This document shows, piece by piece, positions 1-11,398 of a DNA stretch of 64,000 nt (within the stretch, counting starts at the first letter, position 1; the number at the start of each line of letters is the position of its first letter). The stretch comes from Orychophragmus violaceus (lineage: Eukaryota; Streptophyta; Magnoliopsida; Brassicales; Brassicaceae). The position numbers were made by a program, and so were the translations under genes. The stretch is taken from NCBI GenBank assembly GCA_030180135.1, contig CM058229.1, forward strand, positions 45,349,522 through 45,413,521, given 5' to 3'. Below the pieces are notes generated by a model. It was not told the origin of the DNA. It made no database searches and worked only from the letters and a program-made list of their open reading frames with translations.

Positions 1-385
1 AGAGAAATCGCGGCTGGATTAGGGTTGAGAGGAAGAGAGTTGGCTTTTAGTCATTAAAAGCCTTCTCTTTCCCTTTTGGGCTTTTGGGCCCAATCTGATT
101 AAATCCCATTTAATCAGACCCATTAATCTTTCTCTCTTAGTACGACAAATGCCTAGCACTTTTGTCGTACTTCTGCTAAGCCGTTCCTACTTTATTTCCT
201 GCTAGCTTAAGCGTGTGACCCATATGGGATCATACAATAAAAGCAATAAGTCCGAGACTTATAGATCATGAGCGGACTCTAGCAAGCCATCATGACCCCC
301 AGTATTGTATGACTTATGTCTGATCACTGACATACTCTTACGTTATAGAGACAGTACAGAGATTGCTGGACACAATTCCAACTCA
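1..385 (-). repeat. Diverged Copia LTR fragment
   Basis: Read on the minus strand, this stretch matches the first half of the LTR found at 40840-41519 and 47342-48021: the block with 'cataagtcat', 'gatggcttgctagagtccgct', 'gtatgatccc' and 'gggtcacac' appears in the same order. The similarity ends near 385, where the LTR should begin, and the rest of the element lies outside the window. Unlike the young LTRs it lacks the paired GTGTCGRYCGACAC palindromes; a different inverted repeat with arms AGTACGACAAA sits at about 149-178. Confidence 0.7.
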
Positions 386-716
386 ATAGTACCCATGTTT
401 TCCATGTGTCCCTTCTTCTTCCCTCTTCCCGATGAATATTGACAGCCACCTCTTCCACTTCCTATAGCCTAACACCATAAATGCATCTTAAAAAATTCAT
501 CAAGTATGTAAACTCCCTCCAGTTAATATCAATCTCCATAAATATCATTCAATTCGACGAAAGCATTACATATCAATTGTAAAAGCGTATAACATTGATC
601 TTTTTCCCTGGGATATTCCATTGACCTTGACACTCGTCTATGGCGTTTGTTTGTCGTATTACGAGCTTGAATGGCAATCAGTTTCAAGTGCGATTGCGAT
701 TCGAGTGTGAGAGCAA

Positions 717-815
717 TGCGATTCGGTGGTGGTGTGATTATCTTATGTATTTGAATGATAATGCGTTTTGGTTGTGGTTTGATTACCCTATGTATTTGAA
801 TGGTTCTGCGTTTTG
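717..815. repeat. 45-bp tandem repeat, about 2.2 copies
   Basis: Units begin at 717, 762 and 807, each with 'TGCG' followed by a T/G-rich start and 'TATGTATTTGAATG'. The period is exactly 45 bp. A minus-strand frame stays open across it, because 45 is a multiple of three, and gives a repetitive product. I do not recognise it and do not call it a gene. Confidence 0.6.
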
Positions 816-819
816 AAAA

Positions 820-1936
820 CTTTTGAGAGTGATTAGAAACCAAAATTACCAAAATAGACATAAGTTGTATTGTTATTTTGTTTATGCATGTTTTATGCAT
901 TTTTACATAACCGAAAATTATATATAAAAAAAATTTACAATCAGCTAAAAGAAATGAGTTAAATAAGACTTACAAATCATAAAAATGTAATATCATAATT
1001 TATATTCAGTAATATCAAAGTTGCAAATAATATTGGAAACTAAAGTATAATCTTGCCAGCAACATTACATTGATCACTCAACATTACATAAAGTTGATTT
1101 CTCCAATAATCTGAAGACAACTTCAAAACTGAGAAATTAACCAGAGAGTTTGAGCATAAAACCTGCCTAAATCTAGTACTTTTAGATACGATAAGAGATG
1201 AAAAGTAAGATACAGCCCGGCATGTGTTTCCATAACTCTCTCCTCATGGAAACTTGTTTGGAAGATGAAATATTGTCATAAAGGCATCAAAAATACCTGC
1301 AATGACAGATAAAAAGTATCAACTTTTAGATGCATTGAGCTAGACAATATCATTGACAAAATAGTTTGGCAATACAGGTTCTAGATATTTTCAGAAGAGA
1401 GCTCCCAAGATTCACTGTCAAATGGTGTTGGTGCACAAGCGTTATTCAAACATACAAGAAGAAAGACTTGTAATAGACAAAAACAAATCAATAATTTGAA
1501 AAACAAAAATTATAACAGCTACAGATATCATTGAAGTGTCAACGATGTTGAGATACTCAATATGATAAAAATGTCAACGTTGTTCTTGTCAGATAAAGAG
1601 TCTACACAAAACAACAGCATCAATATGATAAAATATTGAACGAAAGCTAGTAATTACGAATGAAACTAAGGTCCTACTGTGTGTAAACCATACACACACA
1701 CAATGACAACAATTTCTATCCACAAGAGACTGTTCATGACAAGTAAGAAACCAAGAATGTAAACTTAGGCAAGAGCTATCCTTTGGTAAAGAGAAAGCAT
1801 GGATGCTAGAAGCCAAGTCCATGGATTCAAAAAATTGTTGAAAAAGCAGAATATATAAGATAAGTGAAAATGTTTACCTCACTTGGTAGTTTCATGAAGA
1901 TACCCACAATTGTTCAGCAATATCATTTCGAACCCC
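820..1936. other. AT-rich intergenic stretch
   Basis: No coding sequence, RNA gene or clear repeat boundary is visible. Short open frames here have no recognisable motif. The stretch lies 3' of the Harbinger remnant and may be part of that element or its UTR. Confidence 0.4.
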
Positions 1937-3177
1937 CTACATATATGCGTCTCCGGTCGGATCATACTGGTTAGGTTCATGGTTTTGAAGATTTGCATCC
2001 AAATCCACTTGCACATGCTCTGAATTTTCATCCGAATCCAAGTGTATTTGCTCTGCTGAAAAATCTTCCGTCCTTTCAAACTCACAAAAGTCCTCATCAG
2101 CCTTATTAGAATCTTGAATAAAATTATGAAGTGCTATTGTTGCCATAAAAATCTTGCACATAGTTCGAAGATCATATTTTGTGTCTCCTATGATCTTCTA
2201 TTTTTCTTTCCAAACTCCAAACTTCGCTCAACCACAGAACGTAAGGAAGAATGACGCTTGTTGAATTTCTCACATGCATTTTTAGGAAGTCCTTGTTCTC
2301 TCCATTGATCTGGATGATACCGTGTGCGAGGATGTGGAGACATATATCCTTTTCTATTTGGATATCCCAAATCAACTAGAAAATATTTTCCTCCAGAGGC
2401 GTTGGAAAAAATCTATCGTTGCGTGCACAACATGTTAACACTTTTTGCGTCATGTGCTTTACCCGGTGTTCCAACGTATGCATAAAAAAATTTCATATCA
2501 AAATTGCATATGGCAAGCACATTCATAGATGGATATTATTTCCTCTAAAGCACATTCCCTTGTGCCAATAAATCCATAATATTCCTTTAATGTATCGCAT
2601 AACCTTACAAAATTATATTGATTCATACGAACAGTTTCATAACATTCTTGATTGGAACCCTTAATAATCTGCATAGTGTGACGCCATCCTCGACCTTGAT
2701 CAAATCTTATTAGTTCTTTGTCATGAGTTGGAAAAGGTCTTTGACTCTCAATAAATAGACGGAGCATCATTCGGGAATGTCCGTAATACCAATTGGTCAA
2801 GTCCTAAAGTTAGAAGAAAAATAAACAAAAATCATAGGTTAGGAACAAACTAAAGCTAATAGTAATAATGACAGCATCATGTTACAAACAAATTCAAGTA
2901 GCAAACCTCAGTAGCCAACTCATCTGTGGATTGTTTATACTTCCGTAACTTTGGCATTATCTTTGTCCTGAAACATTGTAAAACAGTTATGTTCTGGAGT
3001 ATAATTCTTAATGTCCATAAAAAGATCAAAATATTTTATAAAAGAGAGAAGACTTTATCATAAAAAGAAAGATTAGTGTATATCTAGTGAATACTATATT
3101 GTGGCAAAAGTAACAAGTATCACATACCGAGTTGTAAGTTTTAATGTTCTAAGCAAAGCAACAGCCAGAGCTCCAAG
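1937..3177 (-). pseudogene. Decayed PIF/Harbinger-like transposase
   Basis: Three broken blocks on the minus strand resemble plant PIF/Harbinger (DDE_Tnp_4, HARBI1-like) transposases. The first (about 2803-2498) has the N-terminal pattern 'CYETVRMNQYNFVRLCDTL'. The second (2370-2188) has 'MGYPNRKGYMSP' and 'FNKRHSSLRSVVERS', typical of the catalytic half. The third (2161-1937) has 'MATIALHNFI', the usual helix before the C-terminus. Between blocks the frame shifts, and the segment carrying the first catalytic aspartates is not recoverable. Upstream, two short segments (2907-2967 and 3128-3177) are flanked by AG and GT and join in phase to the first block, so a multi-exon parent gene is possible. 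These elements normally also need a Myb-like partner protein, and none is seen here. The transposase assignment is fairly safe; the exon model is inference. Confidence 0.7.
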
Positions 3178-4602
3178 CTGCAAAATGATCACATGAATTT
3201 CCATGTACCTACAATTTAAGCCACGAAAAGCTGTGACAAACAAAACTGATATGGTCAAGGTCATACTATAACAAGTAGAAGGTGAAGGAATACGGTCTTT
3301 TAGAACTCAAAACAAAGATCAGCGTAGAACTATAAGAATGGAAGACAATGAAAGGAAACATTTGCACATACATTAACGTTATTACTAAACAAATAAGATT
3401 TTCAGAACTTTGTGAACGAAGAAGAAGAAATTCAAATAAATGAAATTGATTTTGTCATCACTCATTTTCTTCTAATCCACAGCTAAGCCATACAAAGGAA
3501 AACCGAGTTACATCAGAGAACGTTCCTTGAAAATGAGTCTCAATTCAGTGCAAGCATGATGATCACAAAGAATTCAAACAACTATCGAAGTTCTAAATTT
3601 TCTATCTACGAATCTCAAACTTATGATTAGTCATGGGTTTCTCTAGAAAAAAAACACAGAAAATCCCAAATAAAGATTGATCAACAACCCATATGGTGTA
3701 TATGTCCTATTGTCTTCACCATCTACTTCTCCCAACCATCTCATCCTCCTAACGCAGAAAAATCAAAAGAGTATAATAAATAAGACAATGGAAAAAACAA
3801 CTATAGAGATGTACAATACACAAATATAAAGAGAAGAGACGATGAAGGTCGACTTACCGATGATGGATATGATACCGGAGATAGATTCGACGCCGACGAT
3901 GAGTATTCGCCAGAACTGGAAACAAGAATCGTTGTAGTTCGATTACTCTGTGAAAACAAAAATATATTAGTTTATAACGTTGTAATTTTAAAAATAAAGA
4001 AAGGGTAAAGTGTCAATTAGCAAGTTAATTATCCTTGCAGCACTTCAATCGTACAAAATTTATACGATGAGGTTCAATGCATTTTTACAAACAATCAATC
4101 ACATACAAAAAGTTCCTAAACCACGTTATCTGTTAATCTCATCACCATTCGTTGGTGACACAGTGATTAGGGTCACCACACCACTACTAAACTGGACTGC
4201 CTTTTGCGTCTTCTAGAGCTTGCTTAATTATTTCCCCTTCTAATAATTCTTTTTGTTCAGATACCAAGGCGAAAGAGGGGGATGTTGATTTAGTTAAATT
4301 TTTTTAATGGGGGGGAAGGATATTAGTGCTGGATTTGGCTTAAATTTAGAGAATTTGAGGATACTTCGTGGTGGGTACTTTGGGAAAAAAAATTCGCTTT
4401 TGAGCTGATGTTGGATCCTGATTTCTGTGTCTCATGGCCGCAGTCAGGTCTTCGATGAATCCGTGTTTTGGTCAACGATCAAAGATTACGAATCCTAAGC
4501 CTTCTACCAATTTGTATTTGAGAGAGCTTTTTGCTTGGCTGTGTCGCCTTTCCATGTTTCCTAATTGATTAGGTGAGTCGCCTTCCTTGATTTGGCTGGC
4601 CG
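3178..4602. other. Intergenic region with a possible upstream exon
   Basis: Mostly AT-rich non-coding sequence. On the minus strand, about 3857-3940 reads as a short hydrophobic open stretch ending at a GTAAGT donor. It might be a first exon of the Harbinger-related gene, but its phase does not fit the 3128-3177 segment directly. The part from about 4420 resembles a 5' UTR leading into the ATG11 fragment. Confidence 0.3.
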
Positions 4603-5619
4603 GTGGAGGATGTTGGGTCTTTATTGGCTACGATGAGTGCAAGCTTCACTGAGAGCTTAGCTGATGATGGCAAGCTTATACTTTGTGTGGCAGAGAATGG
4701 CCACTCAGTTGAAGTTGAATGCAGTGAGACAATTTCAGTTAAATTTGTGATGCGTTTCGTTGAATTTATCTCTGGTATTGGTTTCTCCGATCAACTTCTT
4801 CTCTCGCTGGACATGAAACTTGATCCACATAAGCTGCTTTCTGCTTTCGGGCTTCCTACAAATGATCAAGAAGTTATTATTTTCAACAAGGCTATGCTGC
4901 AAAGAAACTCTAATATTCCATAACTGGAAGGTATAGATTTAACAGAAGTTGATGATGCTTTACCACCGACTTCATTGCATGAATATAACCCCTTAGACGA
5001 GGCGTCAGATCCAGCTTTAAAGGCTTTATCTTCGTATGATAGGCAATTCCCAAACCATTAACATAATGGCCGCATCATCTACAATTGTACGGTTGTCAAG
5101 CATGAGAACTGTGAGAAGTTAACAAGAGCGCAGAAGGTACCTGGAACAGTACTAAGATATTTTTAGCGTGATCTATCAGAACTTTCTAGAATTTACGCAG
5201 TGTTATAAGCATCAACAACGTCTCCACTCTGATTTGCTGTTAGAAAGGGATATTGAGAAATTGAGGTCAGCGAAGATTCACCCTTACATGCAAATTGATC
5301 CAAGGAAATGCTTATTGGACTTTGTCAAGGAAGATAACCTCAAAAAGGCCCTGGAGAATTATGCAAACTCTCACAGGCAGTTTGAGTTGTTTGCTTGTCG
5401 AGCTTCCTTATCGACGAAGAACTTAAAAGTGACGATTAATGAGCAAAATATCATAATTCAATCTCTCAAGTGTGTTCACTTCGTAATTTGGGAACACCTT
5501 TTCATTTGTCTCTATTTGAAATTTTATGTTGTTTAGTAGCCAATTCAAATGATGATTTTCCCCTGCTTTTTACAGCAAAGATGTCAATAGGGTTAAGAAG
5601 CTTGTGGATGATGGGAACC

Positions 5620-5621
<2 letters not shown>
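4603..5621 (+). pseudogene. ATG11: Truncated ATG11 pseudogene (autophagy scaffold)
   Basis: The translation matches the N-terminal part of plant ATG11, the scaffold of the ATG1/ATG13 kinase complex that starts autophagosome formation. The match begins at about 4630 with 'MSASFTESLADDGKLILC' and runs through 'GFSDQLLLSLDMKLDP' to 'FNKAMLQ'. It continues after a stop (4921) with 'LHEYNPLDEASDPALKAL', 'IYNCTVVKHENCEKLT', then 'VIYQNFLEF', 'DIEKLRSAKIHPY' and 'RKCLLDFVKEDNLKKALEN'. Damage includes several stops, a frameshift before 5168, and loss of about 20 codons after 'SHRQFE'. An intron appears to be retained at about 5469-5576 (GTGTGT...TTTTACAG); the frame resumes as 'KDVNRVKKLVDD' and breaks off at an A35 tract. 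Only roughly the first quarter of the gene is present. The retained intron argues for DNA-level capture or duplication, not retroposition of a spliced mRNA. Confidence 0.85.

Positions 5622-5656
<35 letters not shown>
5622..5656 (+). repeat. A35 homopolymer at the break of the ATG11 fragment
   Basis: Thirty-five consecutive A residues follow 'gggaaccgc'. The tract sits exactly where ATG11 similarity stops. It may be a genuine 3' tail or a slippage-expanded A run. Confidence 0.9.
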
Positions 5657-5658
<2 letters not shown>

Positions 5659-6129
5659 GTGCACTTTCAACATAGTTATCACTCACAATGCTTTTACTAT
5701 CTCTCCTTCTCTCTCACACCCTTTCTCCATGAAATCTTACAACTTCAACTTTTCTTCGTACCACTAAACTCCCTCATAACTCTTTCTTATCATTACCGTT
5801 ATTTTTCTTTTGATCATTCTACATTTTACATTTCATAGTCCTCTGGTGGAAGCATAGCTCTAAAAAATTAGCTCCTACTCTTCCTATCACTCGGTAACTA
5901 CTGAACTTTTGACTTTTTTTTTTTAAAAAGTTTGTGTTATGTTAGCAGATATTTTAGAGAAGCCATATTCAGTTATATATGCGTTTTGGATAAGATTATG
6001 GATTTATAATTTGCCCATTTGTATGTATGTTGACAATGGTATTGTTTTAGACTAAACAATTGAATTGAATTTAAGCTTATATTTGGTTCTCTTTCAATAG
6101 TTAAAAACAAAACAAATTAATAAGCTGAA
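5657..6129. other. Non-coding spacer between two captured gene fragments
   Basis: T/C-rich then AT-rich sequence with no recognisable coding content. It separates the ATG11 fragment from the REC1-like fragment, which lie on the same strand. Confidence 0.4.
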
Positions 6130-6372
6130 ATGGATCCCAACAACAACCGTGGAAAGACAAAAGAAGACCAGAAGAAAAAGGAAGTGAAAGGTACCACCAA
6201 TAGTGAAAACCTAATCTACTATATAAATTTCAATTAAAATAAGCTTTGGATACAAATTTCCTATATAAAATAATTTCTAATTTACATATGAATCATGGTT
6301 TACGATTTATATGCAGTTCTTCCGGTTATTGTGGATGTCATTGTAAACGTCGAGACGAATGCTGTTTTGAAG
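6130..6372 (+). pseudogene. Fragment of a REC1/TSS (CLU-family) gene, first two exons
   Basis: Exon 1 (6130-6190) starts at an ATG and encodes 'MDPNNNRGKTKEDQKKKEVK'. A GT-AG intron (6191-6316) follows. Exon 2 (6317-6372) encodes 'VLPVIVDVIVNVETNAVLK' and stops at another GT donor. The two exons join in phase (one base plus two). This is the N-terminus I know from Arabidopsis REC1/TSS-type TPR proteins of the clustered-mitochondria (CLU) family, which set organelle number or cell coverage. Nothing of the remaining protein is found downstream. It is a genomic fragment with its intron, next to an unrelated ATG11 fragment on the same strand. The identification rests on about 35 residues recognised from memory. 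Confidence 0.5.
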
Positions 6373-6751
6373 GTTTGCGTGTTTATTTTCTCACATCATT
6401 TTTGAATTATGTTATTTCTCATATCTATTATGTGTTATATACAAAATGAAAAAGCAACTTACCACAAAATTTCGCAAAACACAAACGGGCAAAAAAGTGA
6501 GCACTGGTGTCCTAGACTCTCTCGCAAACAAACTTCATCACTGTTACAAAATACTACTCAAACAAAAAGCTTAAGATATATTATTATCTAAAACAGAAGA
6601 CCCAAATATGTGACGACAAACAAACACCGCTCAACAAGAACATATAATAAAAGGTCGACATTAAGAAACCCATGACTAGCCTGTTCTACATTACCAAAAA
6701 AAGAAATCAGTAACTCATCAAAGTACAGAAAAAAAACGTCTTAATGCTATT
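6373..6751. other. AT-rich spacer before the first Copia
   Basis: No coding sequence or repeat structure was found. It begins inside the second intron of the REC1-like fragment, where similarity to that gene is lost. Confidence 0.35.
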
Positions 6752-6872
6752 TAAAGGATTTAGAGAAGAATTATATTATTGAATCTCAAACTGTTTACAA
6801 TGACGGCCGTAAGCTATATATGTACGTGCCTATCAATCCCAATATACAATAAAAAAATATTCTTTTATGACA

Positions 6873-6917
<45 letters not shown>

Positions 6918-6926
6918 CTCTTAATA
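6752..6926 (-). repeat. 3' LTR of Copia-1
   Basis: It shares 'gagaagaattatattattga' and 'atgacggccgtaagctatat' with 10570-10747. It ends at a G-rich polypurine stretch (minus strand) just after the RNase H reading frame. It is expanded by an (AT)n run at 6879-6915. The exact ends are uncertain because neither copy shows clean TG...CA. Confidence 0.75.
6879..6915. repeat. (AT)n microsatellite in the Copia-1 LTR
   Basis: About 18 AT dinucleotides. The other LTR has a shorter, interrupted version, so the array grew after insertion. Confidence 0.9.
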
Positions 6927-6933
6927 ACCCTCC

Positions 6934-9900
6934 TCAAGCTGGAGCATGGAGATTTCGAATGCCCAACTTGGATAAAATTGCTTGAAAAGGACCTCCTCCA
7001 AGTGCTTTAGTGAAGATGTCTGCTAACTGATTAGTGGTAGAGACATGCTTCGTCCGAACAATACCAGCTTGTATATTGTCTCTGATGAAGTGACAATCTA
7101 TCTCTACGTGTTTCGTACGCTCATGAAACACGGGATTAGCAGCGATATGAAGTGCAGATTGACTGTCACAGTATAAATCCATTGCACCATAATGTGCAAT
7201 ACCCATCGTAAAGAACAAACTCGTTATCCATTTCAACTCCTTTAATGCAGCAACCATGGCTCGGTACTCTGCTTCTGCAGAAGAACAAGATACTACATCT
7301 TGCTTCTTCGACTTCCATGACACACGAGAATCTCCTAATTGTATCAACCATCCATTCAAAGATCTTCTCGTGATTGGACAGCCAGCCTAGTCTGAGTCAC
7401 ACAAACCTGTAAGGTGAAAGTTACATCAGATTTCAAGAGAATTCCCATTCCTGGACACCCCTTCAAGAACGAACAACCCTTAGTGCAGCAGTCCAATGAT
7501 CCTCTCTTGGCTCGTGCATAAACCGAGACAAGATATGAACAGAGTAAGCAAGATCTGGCTTAGTCGCAGCAATTAGTCTTCCAACAAGTCTCCGATACTT
7601 CTCTGGTTCCACAAGTACTTTGGTTTTCGACTTTGCCAACTGATGATTTGGCTCCATCGGAAATTCAACCGGTCTACCACCAAGTAAACCAGCACCAGCA
7701 ACAATATCAAGAGCGTACTTTCTCTGTGATAAATAGATACCATCTTGATTCCTCGCAACTTCCAAGCCAAGGAAATACTTTAATTTCCCCAAATCTTTCA
7801 TATGAAAGCAACCACTCAAGTAAGTTTTGAACTCCCATATAATCTCGGAGGAGTTCCCTGTCACCACCAGATCGTCAACGTACACCAACACGTGTAGGTG
7901 AACATTACCACGAACCAAAGAGAAAAGAGAATAATCAGCCATACTTTGTTTGAACCCATACCCCAAGAGTGCTTTTGCAAGTTTATAAAACCAACATCTT
8001 GGAGCTTGTTTCAAACCATACAATGATTTCTTCAAGCGACAGACCATTCCTTCCCCACTAGAGCTGAAACCTTGAGGTAATCTCATAAACACTTCCTCAT
8101 TCAAGTCTCCATGAAGAAACGCATTGTGCACATCCATCTGATGCAATTCCCAATTTTTTTCCAGCCGCTACTTGAGGAACCAATCTAACTGTGCTCATCT
8201 TTGCCACTGGAGCAAACGTATCAGAATAATCAATCCCCTCCTTTTATTTATTTCCAAATGCCACAAGTCTTATCTTATACCTTTCGATTGTCCCATCTGC
8301 ATTATACGTGATTGTATACACCCACTTACATCCAATCACATGTTTTTCTGGTGGTAAGTGTTCAACAACCCATGTTTTATTTTGTTCTTGTGCCTCAATC
8401 TCCAATCTCATAGCCTCTCTCCATCGTAGAGATTTCATTGCTTCAACAAACGTGTGTGGCACAACTCCTGCAGTTATGTTACACAGAAAAACTCTGTGTG
8501 ACGCAGAAAACCTTTCATAGTTGACAAAATTCTCTATTCCAAACTCAGGACTCTCACTTGATGAATCCACCTTAATGATTGTATTAAGCTCATAATCACG
8601 TAACCTGACAGAGGATTTCTTTTCCCTCATTCCTCGTCCTAAAGCTTTAACTTGTGCATCCTGTGCAACTCGCTCATTATCTTGTGTTACTTCCGCAGGC
8701 TCTGTCACTGCATCTTCAATTGTTTCTTCAGTTGGTTGTGTCATTGGCATGGACCCATCTGATGTCACACCCTCTGCAATTGTCTCATCTCTTCTCACTT
8801 CATTTTCATCAATCGCAGGTTGTATCACTTCCCTTATAGCAGATTCTTGTTCACAAATTTCAGCATCTTCTTCTACAACTTTTCTCACCCAAAATATCAT
8901 CAGCATCATCAAAAACACTTCTCAAGTTATCCACGTGAGAACCAGAGCCGCTTCGTTCACATTGTATCTCAGAGTATGGAAACTTTTCTTCAATGAAAGC
9001 AACATCTCTTGAAACAAACAATCCTCTTGTATCCAAATTAAACAATTTCCACCCTTTTGTGTGTAAGGGTAACCCAGAAAAACACACTTTCGACTACGAC
9101 TAGCAAACTTATCTCCATGTCGCTTCTGATTATGAGCATATGCAAGACATCCAAAGACTTGTATGTGATTATACATAAGAGCCTTTCCAAAAAGTATTTC
9201 ATAAGGACTTTTTCCTTTGTGTAACTCAGATGGTGTTTTGTTGATAAGATACACAGCACCCAATACAAAATTCTATTGGAAGATTCGCCTGAAACCTCAA
9301 TGCTCTCGCCACATTCAATATATGTCTGTGTTTTCTTTCAACTCTCCCATTTTGCTGAGGCGTTCCAACACATGAAGTTTAATGCATCACACCTTGTTGA
9401 CGAAAGAAGTCCTTCATTCGCATGAATTCACTACCATTATCACTCCGCACTACCTTCACATGCTTGTTAAATTGCCTCAGAATAAGAGCAAAGAACGACA
9501 CAATAGTTCTTTCAACCTGTGTTTTGTCGGCAAGAAGAAACACCCATACAGCCCTTGAATAATCATCCACTATAGTCAGAAAGTAGGAAGATCCACACAA
9601 ACTTTGTGTTCGATAGGGTCCCCATAAGTCACAATGTATCATTTCAAAGCTATCCTTACTTTTATTTGAGCTCACCGGAAATTCACTTCGACATTGTTTT
9701 GCCCTGAAACATATGTCACATCCATAGACTCCAGTACTGCGATTATCCACCCCCGGCAATCTCCTTATCATCTATCAGAGGCGTGACCCATTCTCTTATG
9801 CCAAATTTCTAACAATTCCGACTTACCAACTTTCTTCACATTCTGAATCTTCTGGATACCTTGAAGGAAGTACAACCCTTCTCTTCTTTCTCCCATTCCG

Positions 9901-10512
9901 ATTGAGGCCTGCAAACCACAATCATACACAAGACACCCTGTCTTAGAGAACAACACAATACAACTCATCTCATCGATCATTTGTGACATAGATGAGATTG
10001 CACTTCAATTCTTCCACAAAGAGAACACGCTTCAAAGTCAACTTCTCTGTCAAAATCACACTCCCTTCTCGATCAGCAATCACAGTATTTTTATTAGGTA
10101 GGCCAACCAAACATGGTGTGACTCCACATACGTTCACTAGAGCATTCAATGTACCGGTCATATGGTGTGATGCTCCACTATCAATTATCCACTCATCACC
10201 ATATCCCTTATTACTTACTCGATTTGAAGATTCTGGCTTCGACTTCAACATACTCAAAAGTCGATCCCATTCTCCTTTCTTCAATCCAGTCGTTTTAGTG
10301 TGTAGCACAGAAACATTCATGTGTGACACAACATGTGTATGTGCAACAACATTAGATTTCTCCATCAATGGAACGCCTTCTGCAATTCCCTTATTCATCT
10401 CATCGAGAGCGCCTTCCGCAGCTCCGTTTTTCTTGATACTCATCTTCTTCACAGGAAACTCCGTTGTTTTTCCAATATCCATAATCTCCGAGACAATAAT
10501 TGCGTCAAACAC
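6934..10512 (-). pseudogene. Copia-1 pol remnant (PR-IN-RT-RH)
   Basis: Reading on the minus strand, the domains appear in Copia order. Protease carries 'WIIDSGASHHMTG' (about 9.98-10.5 kb). Integrase carries 'DLWGPY', 'TIVDDYSRAVWVFLL' and 'VVRSDNGSEF' (9771-9379), then 'LINKTPSELHKGKSPYE' and 'VFGCLAYAH' (9263-8922). RT carries 'EAMRLEIEAQEQNKTW' (8918-8244), then 'QMDVHNAFLHGDLNEEVFM' and 'YVDDLVVTG' (8146-7463). RNase H carries 'SWKSKKQDVVSCSSAEAEYR' and 'ADIFTKAL' (7359-6934). At least five frameshifts or stops separate the blocks, so no polyprotein can be made. There is no gag and no zinc knuckle. The YVDD catalytic box and the RNase H active-site region are still readable. Confidence 0.9.
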
Positions 10513-10556
10513 GTCTTCTCACGAACTAGATTCAATCGCAATCCCAAGAGCTTGAT

Positions 10557-10569
10557 GGTTCTGATACCA
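10557..10569 (-). other. Primer binding site of Copia-1
   Basis: Minus-strand TGGTATCAGAACC, close to the usual tRNA-iMet site TGGTATCAGAGC, directly adjoining the 5' LTR. Confidence 0.75.
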
Positions 10570-10747
10570 TAACGGATTTGGAGAAGAATTATATTATTGA
10601 ACCTCAAACTGTTTACAATGACGGCCGTAAGCTATATATGTACATGCCTAACAACCTTCTAACCTAGAATCAATCCCAATATACAATAAGGAAATATTCC
10701 TTTATGACAATATATTTATATATATGTATATATATAAGCTCCTAATA
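10570..10747 (-). repeat. 5' LTR of Copia-1
   Basis: Partner of 6752-6926. The two copies differ at many positions and in AT-repeat length, so the insertion is old. Confidence 0.75.
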
Positions 10748-11011
10748 CTACTAAAAGTGGTGACCTCCAGCCACTCAGAGTCAGTGAATATCAAATTCTG
10801 CTTTAAGAAACAATATAATCGGAGACACATGCTTAACAAGAACGTTACTCCGTAGGAAGAGTCTCCTCCAACCAGTTGGTAAGAAATATGTCACCACAAA
10901 TACACTAAAATAGCATGGTCTTCGATCGCAATCTGAACATGAACCTCAAAGACCCAAAGTGAACAACGTCAAAATTACTTTCCTCAATACATATGCAACA
11001 GATATGTAACC

Positions 11012-11398
11012 TGTTGGGATGAAAATTTATAAGTATGCATAAATTTTTTAAGAACTTATAAGACAAAAGGGAATTTTGGAAGAATAAAGTTTTATTATTG
11101 CTTAGAGAACAATTTGAAAACTTTAGCAACTTGGTTACAAATGAGAGATTATGGAGATATTGATAGCTTCCATGTTACAAAATATCTATAATATTTTAAT
11201 CCTATATCTAGAGAGTTCTACAATAATATCTAGATTATTTTATTACAATTATCTATATTTTTCTATGGAAATATCTGGATGATTTTTCTAGAAACCTTCT
11301 AGAACTTTGGATCATATTTTGGGTTTGGCCCAATAATATATTATTGCATCATTTGCCCAAAACTAAATTTGACCCAAAATCAAGTTTATATTTCAGCA
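11012..11398 (-). repeat. 3' LTR of Copia-2
   Basis: 387 bp, TG...CA ended. It differs from 14340-14748 by many substitutions and lacks a stretch of about 20 bp present there near 14610. Confidence 0.92.

Larger units (their letters stand above)
6752..10747 (-). mobile_element. Decayed Ty1/Copia element lacking gag (Copia-1)
   Basis: Short LTRs (about 175 bp) flank a minus-strand pol. The candidate target duplication is imperfect (ctatt at 6747-6751 against ctact at 10748-10752). A primer binding site complementary to initiator tRNA-Met (TGGTATCAGAACC, minus strand) lies directly inside the right-hand LTR, which is therefore the 5' LTR. Protease begins only about 300 bp from it, so the gag gene is essentially gone. 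The internal frame is broken several times. It is an old, non-functional copy. Confidence 0.85.

Noticed and set aside
529..900. 123-codon minus-strand frame
   Set aside because: Its repetitive content comes from a 45-bp tandem repeat, and no domain or start context supports a gene.
5622..5656. The A35 run as a poly(A) tail making ATG11 a processed pseudogene
   Set aside because: An intron with GT...TTTTACAG ends remains just upstream, the run is in the middle of the gene's coding sequence, and no target duplication is evident.
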